Shown here: positions 1 to 8,980 of the stretch, in pieces
Numbering within the stretch: the first letter of the stretch is position 1
Layout: the number at the start of each line of letters is the position of its first letter
Assembly (NCBI GenBank): GCA_963729275.1
Contig: CAVSNH010000004.1
Location: forward strand, 620,001-684,000
DNA: 64,000 nt
Direction: 5' to 3'
DNA from: CAVSNH01 sp963729275
Lineage (GTDB): Bacteria; Actinomycetota; Acidimicrobiia; Acidimicrobiales; RAAP-2
Program-made: the position numbers and the translations under genes
The notes under the pieces: model-generated
The model's input: only the letters and a program-made list of their open reading frames with translations
Database searches by the model: none
Told to the model about the DNA's origin: nothing

Positions 1-1
1 G

Positions 2-1058
2 GCTGGGCGCGGCCCGCTGGCGTTGGCGCCGGACAGCGTGCTGCCACTGCGGGACGGGTTCGGATTGCATCCCTCCCTGACCGGCTTCCACACCCTGTGG
101 CAGCGCGGCCAGCTGGCCATCGTCCATGGCGTCGGATTCGCCGATCCCAACTACAGCCACTTCGAATCGATGGACATCTGGCAGACGGGCATGCCCACCG
201 ACCCGGACTCGACGACCGGATGGCTGGGACGCTGGCTCGACATCACCCGGGGGAGCCCGCTCCAGGCGGTCAGCATCGGGCCCACCACACCCACCCTCCT
301 GGTCGGTGCACAGCTGCAGGGCGCGTCCCTTCCCCTCGGCCCGCTCCAGCTCCCGGGCGGGTCGGCCGAGCGCGCCCTCTATGCCGATGTCGCCTTGACG
401 GCGACGCACGAGCCGGGGATGCTCCCGTTGGCCGGCCAGGGGAATGCCAACCTGCTCACCGTTGATCAGAGAGTCGGGCCCATCATCGACCGGACCCTCG
501 ACGCTCACCCGCTCGGCTCAGCCGGCAGCACGACCACCACAGAGGGCGCCCTGGCCGCGGCCGACGGGGGTGGCGGGACGCGGCCCCGGCATCCTCACCG
601 CCCAGCTGAGCATGGTGGCCAACCTGATCCTGGGCGGGTCGCCCAGCGCCGTCTACAGCGTCGAGCTCGGCGGCTTCGACACCCACGCCGATCAGGAACC
701 GACCCAAAAGACCCTCCTGTCGGAGCTCGACACCGGAGTGACCGCCTTCGTCGAGGCCCTCCAGCATCACCCCGGACTCCCGACGGTGGTGGTCGTCTAC
801 ACCGAATTCGGTCGTCGGGTGACGGGCAATGCCAGCGGCGGCTCCGACCATGGATGGGCCAATGTCGTCTTCGTGGCCGGCTCGTCGGTGCGGGGTGGCT
901 TCTATGGGGAGCCACCGAGCCTGGCCACCTTGTCGGATGGCAACCTCGTCTACACCACCGACTTCCGACGGGTCTATGCCACCGTCTTCGACAGCCTGCT
1001 CGGCGAGCGACCGTCCCGGGTCCTCGGCTCGTCGTTTCCGACTCTGTCCTTCGTCTAG
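2..1058 (+). pseudogene. DUF1501 family protein, 5'-truncated by window edge and frameshifted
   Basis: The reading frame is open from base 2, so the gene starts outside the window. The first part (to about base 565) reads GLHPSLTGFHTLWQRGQL, HGVGF and SHFESMDIWQTG, typical of DUF1501, a sulfatase-like, usually Tat-exported family of unknown substrate. The rest (GILTAQLSMVANLI, ELGGFDTHADQ, YTEFGRRV, SDHGWAN) lies in the next frame, from about 570 to the stop at 1058. The two halves match consecutive family blocks. Removing one G from the run GGGGG at 566-570 joins them into one protein with nothing missing. So this is either a real frameshift or a base-call error. In this family DUF1501 genes often sit beside a DUF1800 gene, which would lie upstream out of view. 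Family call is firm; function is unknown. Confidence 0.8.
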
Positions 1059-1191
1059 GAAGGTCCGCCGGTCGACAAGGAAGCGATGGCCCCCTCCACT
1101 AGCCTGGCTTCGGCGCTCGGTGGGGCCATTCTCAGCAAATCCCCAGGTCTTTCTTACAGGCCGTCGACAACCGTGCGTCACAGTGATGCTT

Positions 1192-2538
1192 ATGAGTGTG
1201 ATCCCCCTCACCCGGTCAGCCGACGACGCCGGCGCCATGGCGGACGTCGAGGTGGCCCTTCCCGTCCACAACGAGGAGGGGCAGCTGGCGGCGAGCGTCA
1301 TGCGTCTCCGTACGTTCCTCGACGAGTCCTTCCCCCTCGAGACGCGCATCGTCATCGTGGACAACGCATCGACCGACGGCACGTGGGCCGTCGCCCGCCA
1401 CCTAGCCGAGGCCGTTCCCGGTGTCGACGCTCTCCATCTCGATGGCAAGGGGCGAGGACGGGCACTCCGGGCCGCCTGGTCGCGGGCAACGGCTCCGGTG
1501 GTCGCCTATATGGACGTCGACCTGGCCACGCATCTCGACGCACTGCTCCCGCTCATCGCCCCGCTCGTCTCCGGACACAGCGACATCGCCATCGGCACCC
1601 GACTGGCGCCGGGCGCCCACGTCCTCCGGGGGGCGCAGCGCGAGCTCCTCTCGCGTGGCTACAACCTCTTCGTCCGGGTCGTCCTGGGCAGTTCGTGCAG
1701 CGACGCCCAGTGCGGCTTCAAGGCGATGCGCCGCGATGTGGCCGCCGAGCTCCTGCCTCTTGTCGAGGACAACGAGTGGTTCTTCGACACCGAGCTGCTG
1801 GTCACCGCCCAGCGCATGGGGCTTCGTATCCACGAGGTGCCCGTCGACTGGACCGACGACCTCGACTCCCGTGTGGACGTGCTGCGGACGGCGTGGATGG
1901 ACCTTCGCGGCGTCGGTCGCCTGGCCCGGCCAGCGTCCCGGGGCCGAGCCATCCGGCGACCGGCTCGACCCGGCGGCGACACCTGGGCCCACCGGACGAC
2001 CCAGCCACTTCTCTCGTCCGGCGAGCTCGGACGCCTCCTCGACGACGACCGTCTTCGTCCGGCCGCGGCCGTGGATCACGATCAGGTGTTCGCTGACGAG
2101 CTCCTTCGCTTCGCCGGAGTCGGCGTGGTGAGCACGGCCGTCTACCTCGCGCTGGTCGTCAGCCTCCAGGACGCCTTCGGCATCTACCTGGCCAATGCCT
2201 TGGCCATCGTGGCCTGCAGCCTCGGCAACACGGCCGTGCACCGCCGACTGACCTACCGCCCCGGCGCAGGTGCCGACCACCAGCGCCAGGTGACGGTCGG
2301 CGCCGCGCTGATGGCAGTGAGCCTGACCGGCACGACGGCAGCCCTGGCGGCAACGCGGGCCGTGGGGCTCGACGTCCTCATCCCCGAGATAGTCGCCCTC
2401 ACGGTGGGCAACCTGGCTGCCGCCGTCGTCCGCTTCGGAATCCTGCGCACCTGGGTCTTCCGGCCGAGCTTCGGCACCAATCTGACCGCTGAGCTGGCCG
2501 CCGCCGATCCGGCCATGGAGACGATGAGCGCATCATGA
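1192..2538 (+). CDS. GT2 glycosyltransferase fused to GtrA flippase domain
   Basis: 448 residues. Residues 18-245 are a DPM1/GtrB-like family 2 glycosyltransferase: VALPVHNEEG at 21-30, the acidic pair in MDVD at 107-110, and QCGFKAMRR at 173-181. Residues 303-425 are a GtrA domain with four membrane segments (about 305-325, 331-352, 367-390, 396-416). By analogy with known three-component glycosylation systems, the GT2 part would charge undecaprenyl phosphate with a sugar on the cytoplasmic face and GtrA would move the lipid-linked sugar outward. The two steps are fused here. The stop overlaps the next start (ATGA at 2535-2538), so the GT39 gene is translationally coupled. The start is uncertain: ATG at 1186, 1192 or 1237 all fit and none has a good ribosome site; 1237 would begin right at the GT2 fold. 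The sugar and acceptor are not predictable. Confidence 0.85.
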   Translation: MSVIPLTRSADDAGAMADVEVALPVHNEEGQLAASVMRLRTFLDESFPLETRIVIVDNASTDGTWAVARHLAEAVPGVDALHLDGKGRGRALRAAWSRATAPVVAYMDVDLATHLDALLPLIAPLVSGHSDIAIGTRLAPGAHVLRGAQRELLSRGYNLFVRVVLGSSCSDAQCGFKAMRRDVAAELLPLVEDNEWFFDTELLVTAQRMGLRIHEVPVDWTDDLDSRVDVLRTAWMDLRGVGRLARPASRGRAIRRPARPGGDTWAHRTTQPLLSSGELGRLLDDDRLRPAAAVDHDQVFADELLRFAGVGVVSTAVYLALVVSLQDAFGIYLANALAIVACSLGNTAVHRRLTYRPGAGADHQRQVTVGAALMAVSLTGTTAALAATRAVGLDVLIPEIVALTVGNLAAAVVRFGILRTWVFRPSFGTNLTAELAAADPAMETMSAS

Positions 2539-4946
2539 GTGACCCGACCGGACAACCGGCCTCGTCGTCGGCCACGGCACTGGTGGACGACACCCCACTC
2601 GGGGCCGCGGCCACGACGGTGGCCCCACCCGAGGTCGAGCAACCTCCCTGGCTCGACGAACCCGGCACCGTCGAGGAGCCCGGGTCACGAGACGGGGACG
2701 AGCCGGCCGGCCTCGACCGGGCCCCACAGGGCGACTCCGGCGCGCCGGACCGACCCTCGCCGCCCGCCCGTTTCCTGCGACGCGTCATCCGAGGCCGCGA
2801 CGACGACCCGGTCTGGGTCCGGCCCTCGCTGCTCACCCTGCTGGCCGGCACCGCCGTGCTCTACATCTGGGGCCTCGGTGCCAGCGGATGGGCCAACAGC
2901 TTCTACTCGGCTGCGGTCCAGGCCGGCACCAAGAGCTGGAAAGCGTTCCTGTTCGGCTCCTTTGACTCCTCCAACTTCATCACCGTCGACAAACCAGCCG
3001 CCTTCCTGTGGCCCATGGACCTCTCGGCCCGCATCTTCGGCGTGAACTCGTGGAGCATCCTCGTACCCCAGGCCATCGAGGGCGTGCTTACGGTGCTGCT
3101 CGTCTACCTGTGCGTCCGGCGGTTCTTCACCCCGGGTGCCGGCCTCATCGCCGGTGCGGTCGTCGCCCTCACGCCGGTCGCCACGCTGATGTTCAAGTAC
3201 AACAACCCCGACGCGTTGCTCACCCTCTTGCTCACCGCCTCCGCCTACGCCACTATTCGCGCCCTCGAGCGGGGTCGGTCCGGCTGGCTGGTGGCCGCCG
3301 GCGTCTTCACCGGGTTTGCCTTCCTGGCCAAGCAGCTCGAGGGGCTCATCGTCCTGCCGGTCATCGGACTCGTGTACCTGCTGTGTGGTCCGCCCAAACT
3401 CGGCCGTCGCCTGCTCCAGTGCATCTACCTCGGTATCGCCACCGTCGTGGCCGGGGGCTGGTGGGTGGCCATCGTCCAGTTGACGCCGGCCTCGGCCCGC
3501 CCCTACGTCGGCGGCTCCACGGATAACAGCGAGCTCAACCTCATCTTCGGCTACAACGGCTTCGGCCGCGTGACCGGTAACGAGACCGGCAGCGTGGGCG
3601 GGACCGGCGTGGTCGGCAACATGTGGGGCCCGACGGGCTGGACCCGCCTGTTCCAGACCCAGATGGGCGGACAGATCAGCTGGCTGATCCCCGGCGCGCT
3701 CATCGGGTTGGCCGCCGCCCTGTGGCTGACCCGGCGAGCGCCGCGGGCCGACCGAACGCGGGCTGCCTTCCTGCTCTTCGGCGGCTGGCTCCTCCTCATG
3801 GGAGCCGTCTTCAGCTTCTCCAAGGGCATCATCCACCCCTATTACACGATCGCCCTGGCCCCGCCGGTGGGCGCGCTCGTCGGGATGGGGGCCTCGACCC
3901 TCTGGGCCCGCCGGCGCTCGATCTTCCCCCGGGTGGCCCTGGCCGTCGCCTTGGCAGCCACCATCGCCTGGAGCTTCGCCATCCTCCGCTGGAGCCCGCA
4001 GTGGTACCCGGCCCTCCGGTGGGCCATCGTCATCGGTGGCGGCCTGGCCATCCTCGCCATCCTCCTCGTGCCTCGCTTGCGCTGGTTCCTTCTGGCCGGG
4101 ATCTGCGGCCTCGGCCTGGCCGCCGCCCTGGCCGGCCCGGCCGCTTATTCACTCGACACGGCCAGCACCCCGCACAACGGGGCCATCCCGTCGGCCGGCC
4201 CGGCCGTCACCGGCGGCGGACTCGGCGGGCTCGGCGGCTTTGGTGGCTTCGGGGGCAGAGGTGGGGCTGGCCAGATCATCCAGAACATCAACCGCACTGG
4301 CATCAACCTTCCGCCGGGGTTCCAGATCGGCGGGCTGCGGCTCCCCCACGGCCTGCACATCCGACCCGGAGCCTTCGGCCACCTGGGCGCTCCCGCCGGG
4401 GCTACCGCGGGCGCTCCCGCCGGGGCTGCCGGCCGCGGCGCGCCGGGCGGTTTCGGCGGATTCGGAGGGTTCGGCGGGGGTCGAGGATTCGGTGGCTTCG
4501 GCGGTCGGCCGGGTGGGGGCGCAACGGGCGGCGCGGCCGGTGGCCTGCTCAACGCGTCGACCCCCGGACCGCAGCTCGTGGCCATGCTGGAAGCCGATGC
4601 CAACCACTACACATGGGTGGCTGCCACCACCGGCGCCAACTCGGCTGCCGGCTACCAGCTCGCCAGCGACGATCCCGTCATGGCCATCGGTGGCTTCAAC
4701 GGCACCGACCCGGCTCCGACCTTGGCCGCGTTCGAGAAGTACGTCGCCGAAGGCCGCATCCACTACTACATCGGCGGTGGCGGGTTCGGAGGGTTCGGCG
4801 CTCGAGGCGGATCACAATCGGCGGCGGTGGGGGCCGGGCCCATCTCGACCTGGGTGAGCTCCCACTTCACGGCCCAGACGGTGGACGGCGTCACCATCTA
4901 CAACCTGACCACCCCCCGCACCACAGCCTCGTCCACGCCCCTCTGA
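2535..4946 (+). CDS. GT39/ArnT-like membrane glycosyltransferase with glycine-rich insert (YkcB-like)
   Basis: 803 residues. A proline/acid-rich cytoplasmic tail (1-90) is followed by about ten to twelve membrane segments between residues 97 and 540. The first outside loop carries the GT-C signature FITVDKPAAF (148-157), and KYNNPDALLT lies at 221-230. A low-complexity Gly/Phe/Ala stretch at 559-670 leads into a soluble C-terminal domain (about 678-792: HYTWVAATTG, DPVMAIGGFNG, ending VDGVTIYNL) like that of actinobacterial YkcB-type proteins. The family moves a sugar from a polyprenyl carrier to an acceptor outside the membrane. The GT2-GtrA gene just upstream, overlapping by 4 bp, would supply that donor. 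Bacillus pairs a GT2 gene with a YkcB-type gene in the same way. The acceptor (protein, teichoic acid or other glycan) is unknown. Confidence 0.85.
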   Translation: MSDPTGQPASSSATALVDDTPLGAAATTVAPPEVEQPPWLDEPGTVEEPGSRDGDEPAGLDRAPQGDSGAPDRPSPPARFLRRVIRGRDDDPVWVRPSLLTLLAGTAVLYIWGLGASGWANSFYSAAVQAGTKSWKAFLFGSFDSSNFITVDKPAAFLWPMDLSARIFGVNSWSILVPQAIEGVLTVLLVYLCVRRFFTPGAGLIAGAVVALTPVATLMFKYNNPDALLTLLLTASAYATIRALERGRSGWLVAAGVFTGFAFLAKQLEGLIVLPVIGLVYLLCGPPKLGRRLLQCIYLGIATVVAGGWWVAIVQLTPASARPYVGGSTDNSELNLIFGYNGFGRVTGNETGSVGGTGVVGNMWGPTGWTRLFQTQMGGQISWLIPGALIGLAAALWLTRRAPRADRTRAAFLLFGGWLLLMGAVFSFSKGIIHPYYTIALAPPVGALVGMGASTLWARRRSIFPRVALAVALAATIAWSFAILRWSPQWYPALRWAIVIGGGLAILAILLVPRLRWFLLAGICGLGLAAALAGPAAYSLDTASTPHNGAIPSAGPAVTGGGLGGLGGFGGFGGRGGAGQIIQNINRTGINLPPGFQIGGLRLPHGLHIRPGAFGHLGAPAGATAGAPAGAAGRGAPGGFGGFGGFGGGRGFGGFGGRPGGGATGGAAGGLLNASTPGPQLVAMLEADANHYTWVAATTGANSAAGYQLASDDPVMAIGGFNGTDPAPTLAAFEKYVAEGRIHYYIGGGGFGGFGARGGSQSAAVGAGPISTWVSSHFTAQTVDGVTIYNLTTPRTTASSTPL

Positions 4947-4965
4947 CCACGACCCCGGGTCGTGG
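4947..4965 (+). terminator. hairpin just after the glycosylation operon
   Basis: CCACGACC and GGTCGTGG form a perfect 8-bp stem around CCG, beginning one base after the stop codon of the GT39 gene. There is no T-run after it, so it could act as a terminator or 3'-end stabiliser typical of high-GC actinobacteria. Confidence 0.45.
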
Positions 4966-5040
4966 GCCATGATGGGCCGGGGACCATGAGAAGGCCCCAT
5001 CCTCGAAGGTCCGTGGTCGCCCCACGGCAAAGGAGGCACC

Positions 5041-6312
5041 GTGGCCATCAACGTGACGCCCATCCCCGGGCTCCATCCCGACATCAACGCCCTTCGGCGC
5101 CAAACCGCCGACCTCATCAACGCAGAGATCCTCCCCAACGAAGCGGCGCTGTGGCGGAGCCGTGGACGGGCCGGCGGCACGGGCGGCGAGGACCGCGAAG
5201 CGGGGCGGCGGCGCAGCGCGGAGCTGCGCGAGGAGATCAAGTCAAAGGTCAAGGCGGCCGGGCTGTGGGCTCCCCACCTGCCCAAGGAGTACGGGGGGAT
5301 GGGGCTCGACTTCCTGCACCTGGCCTACATGTACGAGATCCTGGCCTACGCGGTGGGTGCGGGCAGCCTCTTCGGCATCGTGGCGCCCAACTCCGGGAAC
5401 GCCAGCATCTTGGTCAAGTACGGGACGGACGAGCAGAAGGAGAAGTGGCTGCTCCCCCTCATCGAAGGGCGCATGGAGTCGGGCTTCTCCATGACCGAGC
5501 CCGACGTGGCCGGCTCGGACCCACGCGCCCTACAGACAGAGGCCGTCCGGGACGGTGACCAGTGGGTCATCAACGGCCACAAGTGGTTCACGTCCAACGG
5601 GTTGGACGCCGACTTCCTCATCGTGATGTGCCGGGCCAACGACCCGACCGGCGAGCTCGGGCAACCCGGGCGGATGACCCAGATCATCGTGCCAACCGAC
5701 ACGCCGGGAGTGAACATCGTCCGAGGGATCGGCATCTTCGGCCACGCCACCTCCGATCACTGCGAGATCCTCTACGAGAACGTCCGGGTGCCCATCGAGA
5801 ACACGCTGGGGCTCGTCGGCCAAGGACACCAGGCCGCTCAGGACCGGCTTGGGGCGGGCCGTGTGTACCACTGCATGAACTCGATCGGCCAGATGTGGCG
5901 GGCCTTCGACCTCATGGTCGAGCGCACCCTGACCCGTGAGGTCCACGACGGGCTGTTGAAGGACAAGCAATTCATCCAGGGCTTCATCGCCGACAGCTAC
6001 ATGGACGTGGAGTCGGCCCGGCTCATGACCATCAAGGCCGCCGAGAAGGTGGCGAATGGCGACCCCGACATGCGCACGGCCATCTCGGCCATCAAGGTGT
6101 TCGTTCCTGCCGCCTACCACCGGGTGGTCGACCGGGCCATACAGGTTTGGGGAGGGGCGGGGGTGTCCAACGACCTTCCGCTCGGTCAGATGTACCTGAC
6201 GGCACGGGTCCTACGACTGGCCGACGGCCCTGACGAGGTCCACCGCATCCGCATGGCCAAGAGCATCATCCACCACTTCGAGGCCGGTGAAGGCTGGAAC
6301 TTCGGGAATTAG
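5041..6312 (+). CDS. acyl-CoA dehydrogenase (ACAD10/11-like)
   Basis: 423 residues. FAD-dependent alpha,beta-dehydrogenation of an acyl-CoA, feeding electrons to ETF. The GTG start follows AAAGGAGG at about 5030-5037 with tight spacing, the best ribosome site in this part of the window. Family blocks seen: LPKEYGGMGL, GFSMTEPDVAGSDP, VINGHKWFTSNG, VWGGAGVSNDLPLG and LADGPDEVHR. The usual YEGT catalytic glutamate block is replaced by ADGPDEVH, as in the ACAD10/11 branch, whose members often take unusual or long acyl-CoAs. Residues 39-62 are an Arg/Gly/Glu-rich stretch that looks like an insertion. The gene stands alone, with a hairpin upstream and the convergent GGDEF-EAL gene downstream. The substrate cannot be read from sequence. 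Confidence 0.9.
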   Translation: MAINVTPIPGLHPDINALRRQTADLINAEILPNEAALWRSRGRAGGTGGEDREAGRRRSAELREEIKSKVKAAGLWAPHLPKEYGGMGLDFLHLAYMYEILAYAVGAGSLFGIVAPNSGNASILVKYGTDEQKEKWLLPLIEGRMESGFSMTEPDVAGSDPRALQTEAVRDGDQWVINGHKWFTSNGLDADFLIVMCRANDPTGELGQPGRMTQIIVPTDTPGVNIVRGIGIFGHATSDHCEILYENVRVPIENTLGLVGQGHQAAQDRLGAGRVYHCMNSIGQMWRAFDLMVERTLTREVHDGLLKDKQFIQGFIADSYMDVESARLMTIKAAEKVANGDPDMRTAISAIKVFVPAAYHRVVDRAIQVWGGAGVSNDLPLGQMYLTARVLRLADGPDEVHRIRMAKSIIHHFEAGEGWNFGN

Positions 6313-6335
6313 GGCCGACATCGGGCGATGCGTGC

Positions 6336-6362
6336 CCGGTCGATTCGGGCGTGCCCGACCGG
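6336..6362. terminator. possible bidirectional terminator between convergent genes
   Basis: CCGGTCG at 6336-6342 pairs with CGACCGG at 6356-6362 across a 13-nt GC-rich loop that can itself fold. It lies between the stop of the acyl-CoA dehydrogenase and the stop of the convergent GGDEF-EAL gene. A 9-bp tandem repeat (GGTTCGGTC twice, 6361-6378) adjoins it. No T-run. Confidence 0.35.
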
Positions 6363-6399
6363 TTCGGTCGGTTCGGTCGGCAGGCATGCACTTCCGACG

Positions 6400-8682
6400 T
6401 CAACCAAGAGCGACCGGCTGGAACCTTCTTCGCTTCAAGGTCGCAGAGGGGGCGGCGACCCCTTCGAGATACGGCATGATCAGGTCAGCGGGCAGCGGCC
6501 GCGAATAGACGTAACCCTGGATTCGAGTGCTCCCAAGATCGCGGAGCACCTGAACCTGCTCCAGATGCTCGACCCCTTCGGCGATGGTCTCGAGCTCGAG
6601 GGTGCGTGCCAGCTGGACAATAGAGTCCACGAATCCGCGGCCGCGACCGTTGTCACAGACGTTGTCGATGAATGACTTGTCGATCTTCAAGATGTCGATG
6701 GGGAGGTCGGCAAGGGCGGCAAAGGACGAGTAGCCGATACCGAAGTCGTCGATGGCGATGCGGATCCCGCATTTGCGCAAACGGTCGAGGGTGTTGACCA
6801 CTCGACCGGAGTCGTCCCCCAACACCGATTCTGTGATCTCGAGGACGAGCGCAGAGGGCGAGAGGTTGGTTTGGACCAGTGCATCAGCGACGTCCTTGAC
6901 GAAGGACGGATGTGCGAGCTGGAGACGAGACACGTTGACGGCAACGCTGAGTTCGAGGTCCGGATGCAGCCTTCGCCATGCGACCAGCTGATGACAGGCA
7001 TCGTCCAAGATCATGCGCCCGAGGGGAACGATCAAGTTGGTCTCCTCGGCGATGGGAATGAACACCCCCGGCGGGATGTCGCCCTTCTCGGGATCCCTCC
7101 AACGCGCCAGAGCCTCGAAGCTGGTCACGCGCCCGTTGTCGGTGTCGATGATCGGTTGGTAGTGGACGTCGAGGGCCGCGTCCGCGACCGCGCTGCGCAA
7201 GGCTTGTTCGAGCTCGAGTCGCTCCAATGCCGCGGTGTACATCGAGGTCTCGAAGACGCGATAGCAGCCCTTTCCTTCCCGCTTTGCCCGGTACATGGCG
7301 GCATCGGCATTGCTGAGAAGCCGTTCGGGGGCATCATCGCCGGGCTCGGCGATGGCGATTCCAATGCTGGCACCGATCGCCACTTCGCGATCGGTGAGCG
7401 CCACCGGATCAGCCAGCGCATCGAGCATGCGTTGCGCCACTATCTCGGCTTCGTCGGGCGTGCGAAAGTCCTCGATGAGGATGGCGAATTCGTCGCCACC
7501 GAGCCGAGCAATCGTTTCAAATGTCCGCAAGGACCTACGGAAACGCTGGGCGATGGCGACGAGGAGACTGTCGCCAACCCCGTGTCCCAGACTGTCGTTG
7601 ACGGTCTTGAAGCCGTCGAGGTCGATGACGAGAACGGCGACAGACCCTTCGGCCCGTGCTTGCCGGCCGAGGGCATGGTCCAATCGATCGTTGAACAACC
7701 GGCGATTCGGAAGCCCGGTGAGCGGATCGTGCAGCGCTTGGTGCCGAGTCGCTTCCTCCGCACGGCGACGCTCGGTCACGTCGCGAGCATTGACCACGAT
7801 CCCGGCGACGGCTGGGTCGTCCAAAAGATTCGTGACGACGCCTTCGAGCCAACGCCACTCACCGTCTGCACGGCTGACCCGCGCCAGAAACAAGGCGTGC
7901 CCCTCTGGCGTCGACATGGCCCGCTCTACCACCCTTCTCAACTCCTCCGAATCATCTGGGTGGACAGGTATCCCCGAGTCGGTACCGAGCAAGGTCCCCG
8001 GTTCGTAACCGAGTTCTTGCATACACGAAGGGCTTGCGTACGTAATCGCGAAGGTGGCGTCGAGCACGAAGATCAAGTCCTGCGAACTCTGCACGAGGGC
8101 ACGGAAATGGTGCTCTCGCCGCTCGGTCAGGGCCGCAGCCTCTTCCTTCTCGATCAACGCGGTTTTCAACGACCGATACGAGAAGGCGACACCGAGCACG
8201 GCCAGCACCGTCAGACCATAGCCAGCCCTCAACGGGATGAGCGACGGAATCACGCCCGCCGCGACCAGCAGCTCTCCGAGGACCAAGAACGACAGGTTCC
8301 ATCCCAAGACGGCACGCTGTGCGACCGGGCCGATCACGGCCAGCGACTCCTGGCCGACCAGGACGGAGCCCACGGCCAAGGCGGGTCCCCACCCGATGAC
8401 GTAGACCATTGCCATCGCCGTCGCGGCTTGCGAGCCAACGCGAGCGTGCATCCGTATCCGGGAGGGTGACCGCCTCCACCAGACATCGCACGCAGTGCTA
8501 CCCACCTGACCCACGACCAAGATGGTCGGAACCAGCCATAGCGGCGACGGTGCGACCAGTCCGAGTCGGCGCAAGAACAGGATCGCGACAACTGCCAGCG
8601 GGCCCATGAACATCATGGTCACGACGTGCACGGCCGCGGGATGGTCCCGGAGCGCGAAATGCCTCGTCAGGCCCACTGACAT
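6400..8682 (-). CDS. membrane PAS-GGDEF-EAL cyclic-di-GMP protein
   Basis: 760 residues from the chosen ATG. Five or six membrane segments (about 20-168) form an unassigned sensor. A PAS domain spans about 190-305, ending DVTERRRAEE. A GGDEF domain (about 315-475) has RLGGDEFAIL with the intact motif at 395-399. An EAL domain (about 490-740) has FEALARW at 522-528, DDFGIGYSS from 645, KIDKSF near 666 and EGVE at 702-705. Both catalytic signatures are intact, so it could make and/or break c-di-GMP depending on the sensor. The frame extends upstream to 8991, but those 103 residues have no domain and run through the promoter region of the divergent VOC gene, so I start at 8682. No clear Shine-Dalgarno. 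Stands alone on its strand. Confidence 0.88.
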   Translation of the reverse strand: MSVGLTRHFALRDHPAAVHVVTMMFMGPLAVVAILFLRRLGLVAPSPLWLVPTILVVGQVGSTACDVWWRRSPSRIRMHARVGSQAATAMAMVYVIGWGPALAVGSVLVGQESLAVIGPVAQRAVLGWNLSFLVLGELLVAAGVIPSLIPLRAGYGLTVLAVLGVAFSYRSLKTALIEKEEAAALTERREHHFRALVQSSQDLIFVLDATFAITYASPSCMQELGYEPGTLLGTDSGIPVHPDDSEELRRVVERAMSTPEGHALFLARVSRADGEWRWLEGVVTNLLDDPAVAGIVVNARDVTERRRAEEATRHQALHDPLTGLPNRRLFNDRLDHALGRQARAEGSVAVLVIDLDGFKTVNDSLGHGVGDSLLVAIAQRFRRSLRTFETIARLGGDEFAILIEDFRTPDEAEIVAQRMLDALADPVALTDREVAIGASIGIAIAEPGDDAPERLLSNADAAMYRAKREGKGCYRVFETSMYTAALERLELEQALRSAVADAALDVHYQPIIDTDNGRVTSFEALARWRDPEKGDIPPGVFIPIAEETNLIVPLGRMILDDACHQLVAWRRLHPDLELSVAVNVSRLQLAHPSFVKDVADALVQTNLSPSALVLEITESVLGDDSGRVVNTLDRLRKCGIRIAIDDFGIGYSSFAALADLPIDILKIDKSFIDNVCDNGRGRGFVDSIVQLARTLELETIAEGVEHLEQVQVLRDLGSTRIQGYVYSRPLPADLIMPYLEGVAAPSATLKRRRFQPVALG

Positions 8683-8980
8683 GATAGGAACATCGGCCTC
8701 GGAACGGGTCTCCTTGAATACGGCACCCGGAGACCCGATGGCGGGTGATGGGTGTTGCTCAGAGGTGCCCAGCAACGAGGGGCCGACCTGCGCCGATGGT
8801 TCGCCGCCGGGGTGGCCAGGCACCCTCTCCGGGGCTGGGACCCCGGGGTGGGTGAAGGGGCCAAAAGGTGGTAGAGGTGCGGGGTGAAGGTATGGGCAGG
8901 CAGGCCTCAGCCGCGATGGCGAGCCACCGTCAGCCGCTGGAACGCTGTCGCCCGAGAAATCGAGAGATAAGGAGCCGCAG

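Noticed and set aside
6871..8469. 532-codon plus-strand frame opposite the GGDEF-EAL gene
   Set aside because: Antisense shadow; the minus-strand protein has intact PAS, GGDEF and EAL motifs.
8754..8776. GTTGCT / AGCAAC inverted repeat between the GGDEF-EAL and VOC genes
   Set aside because: Only 6-bp arms and no promoter next to it; expected by chance at this scale.
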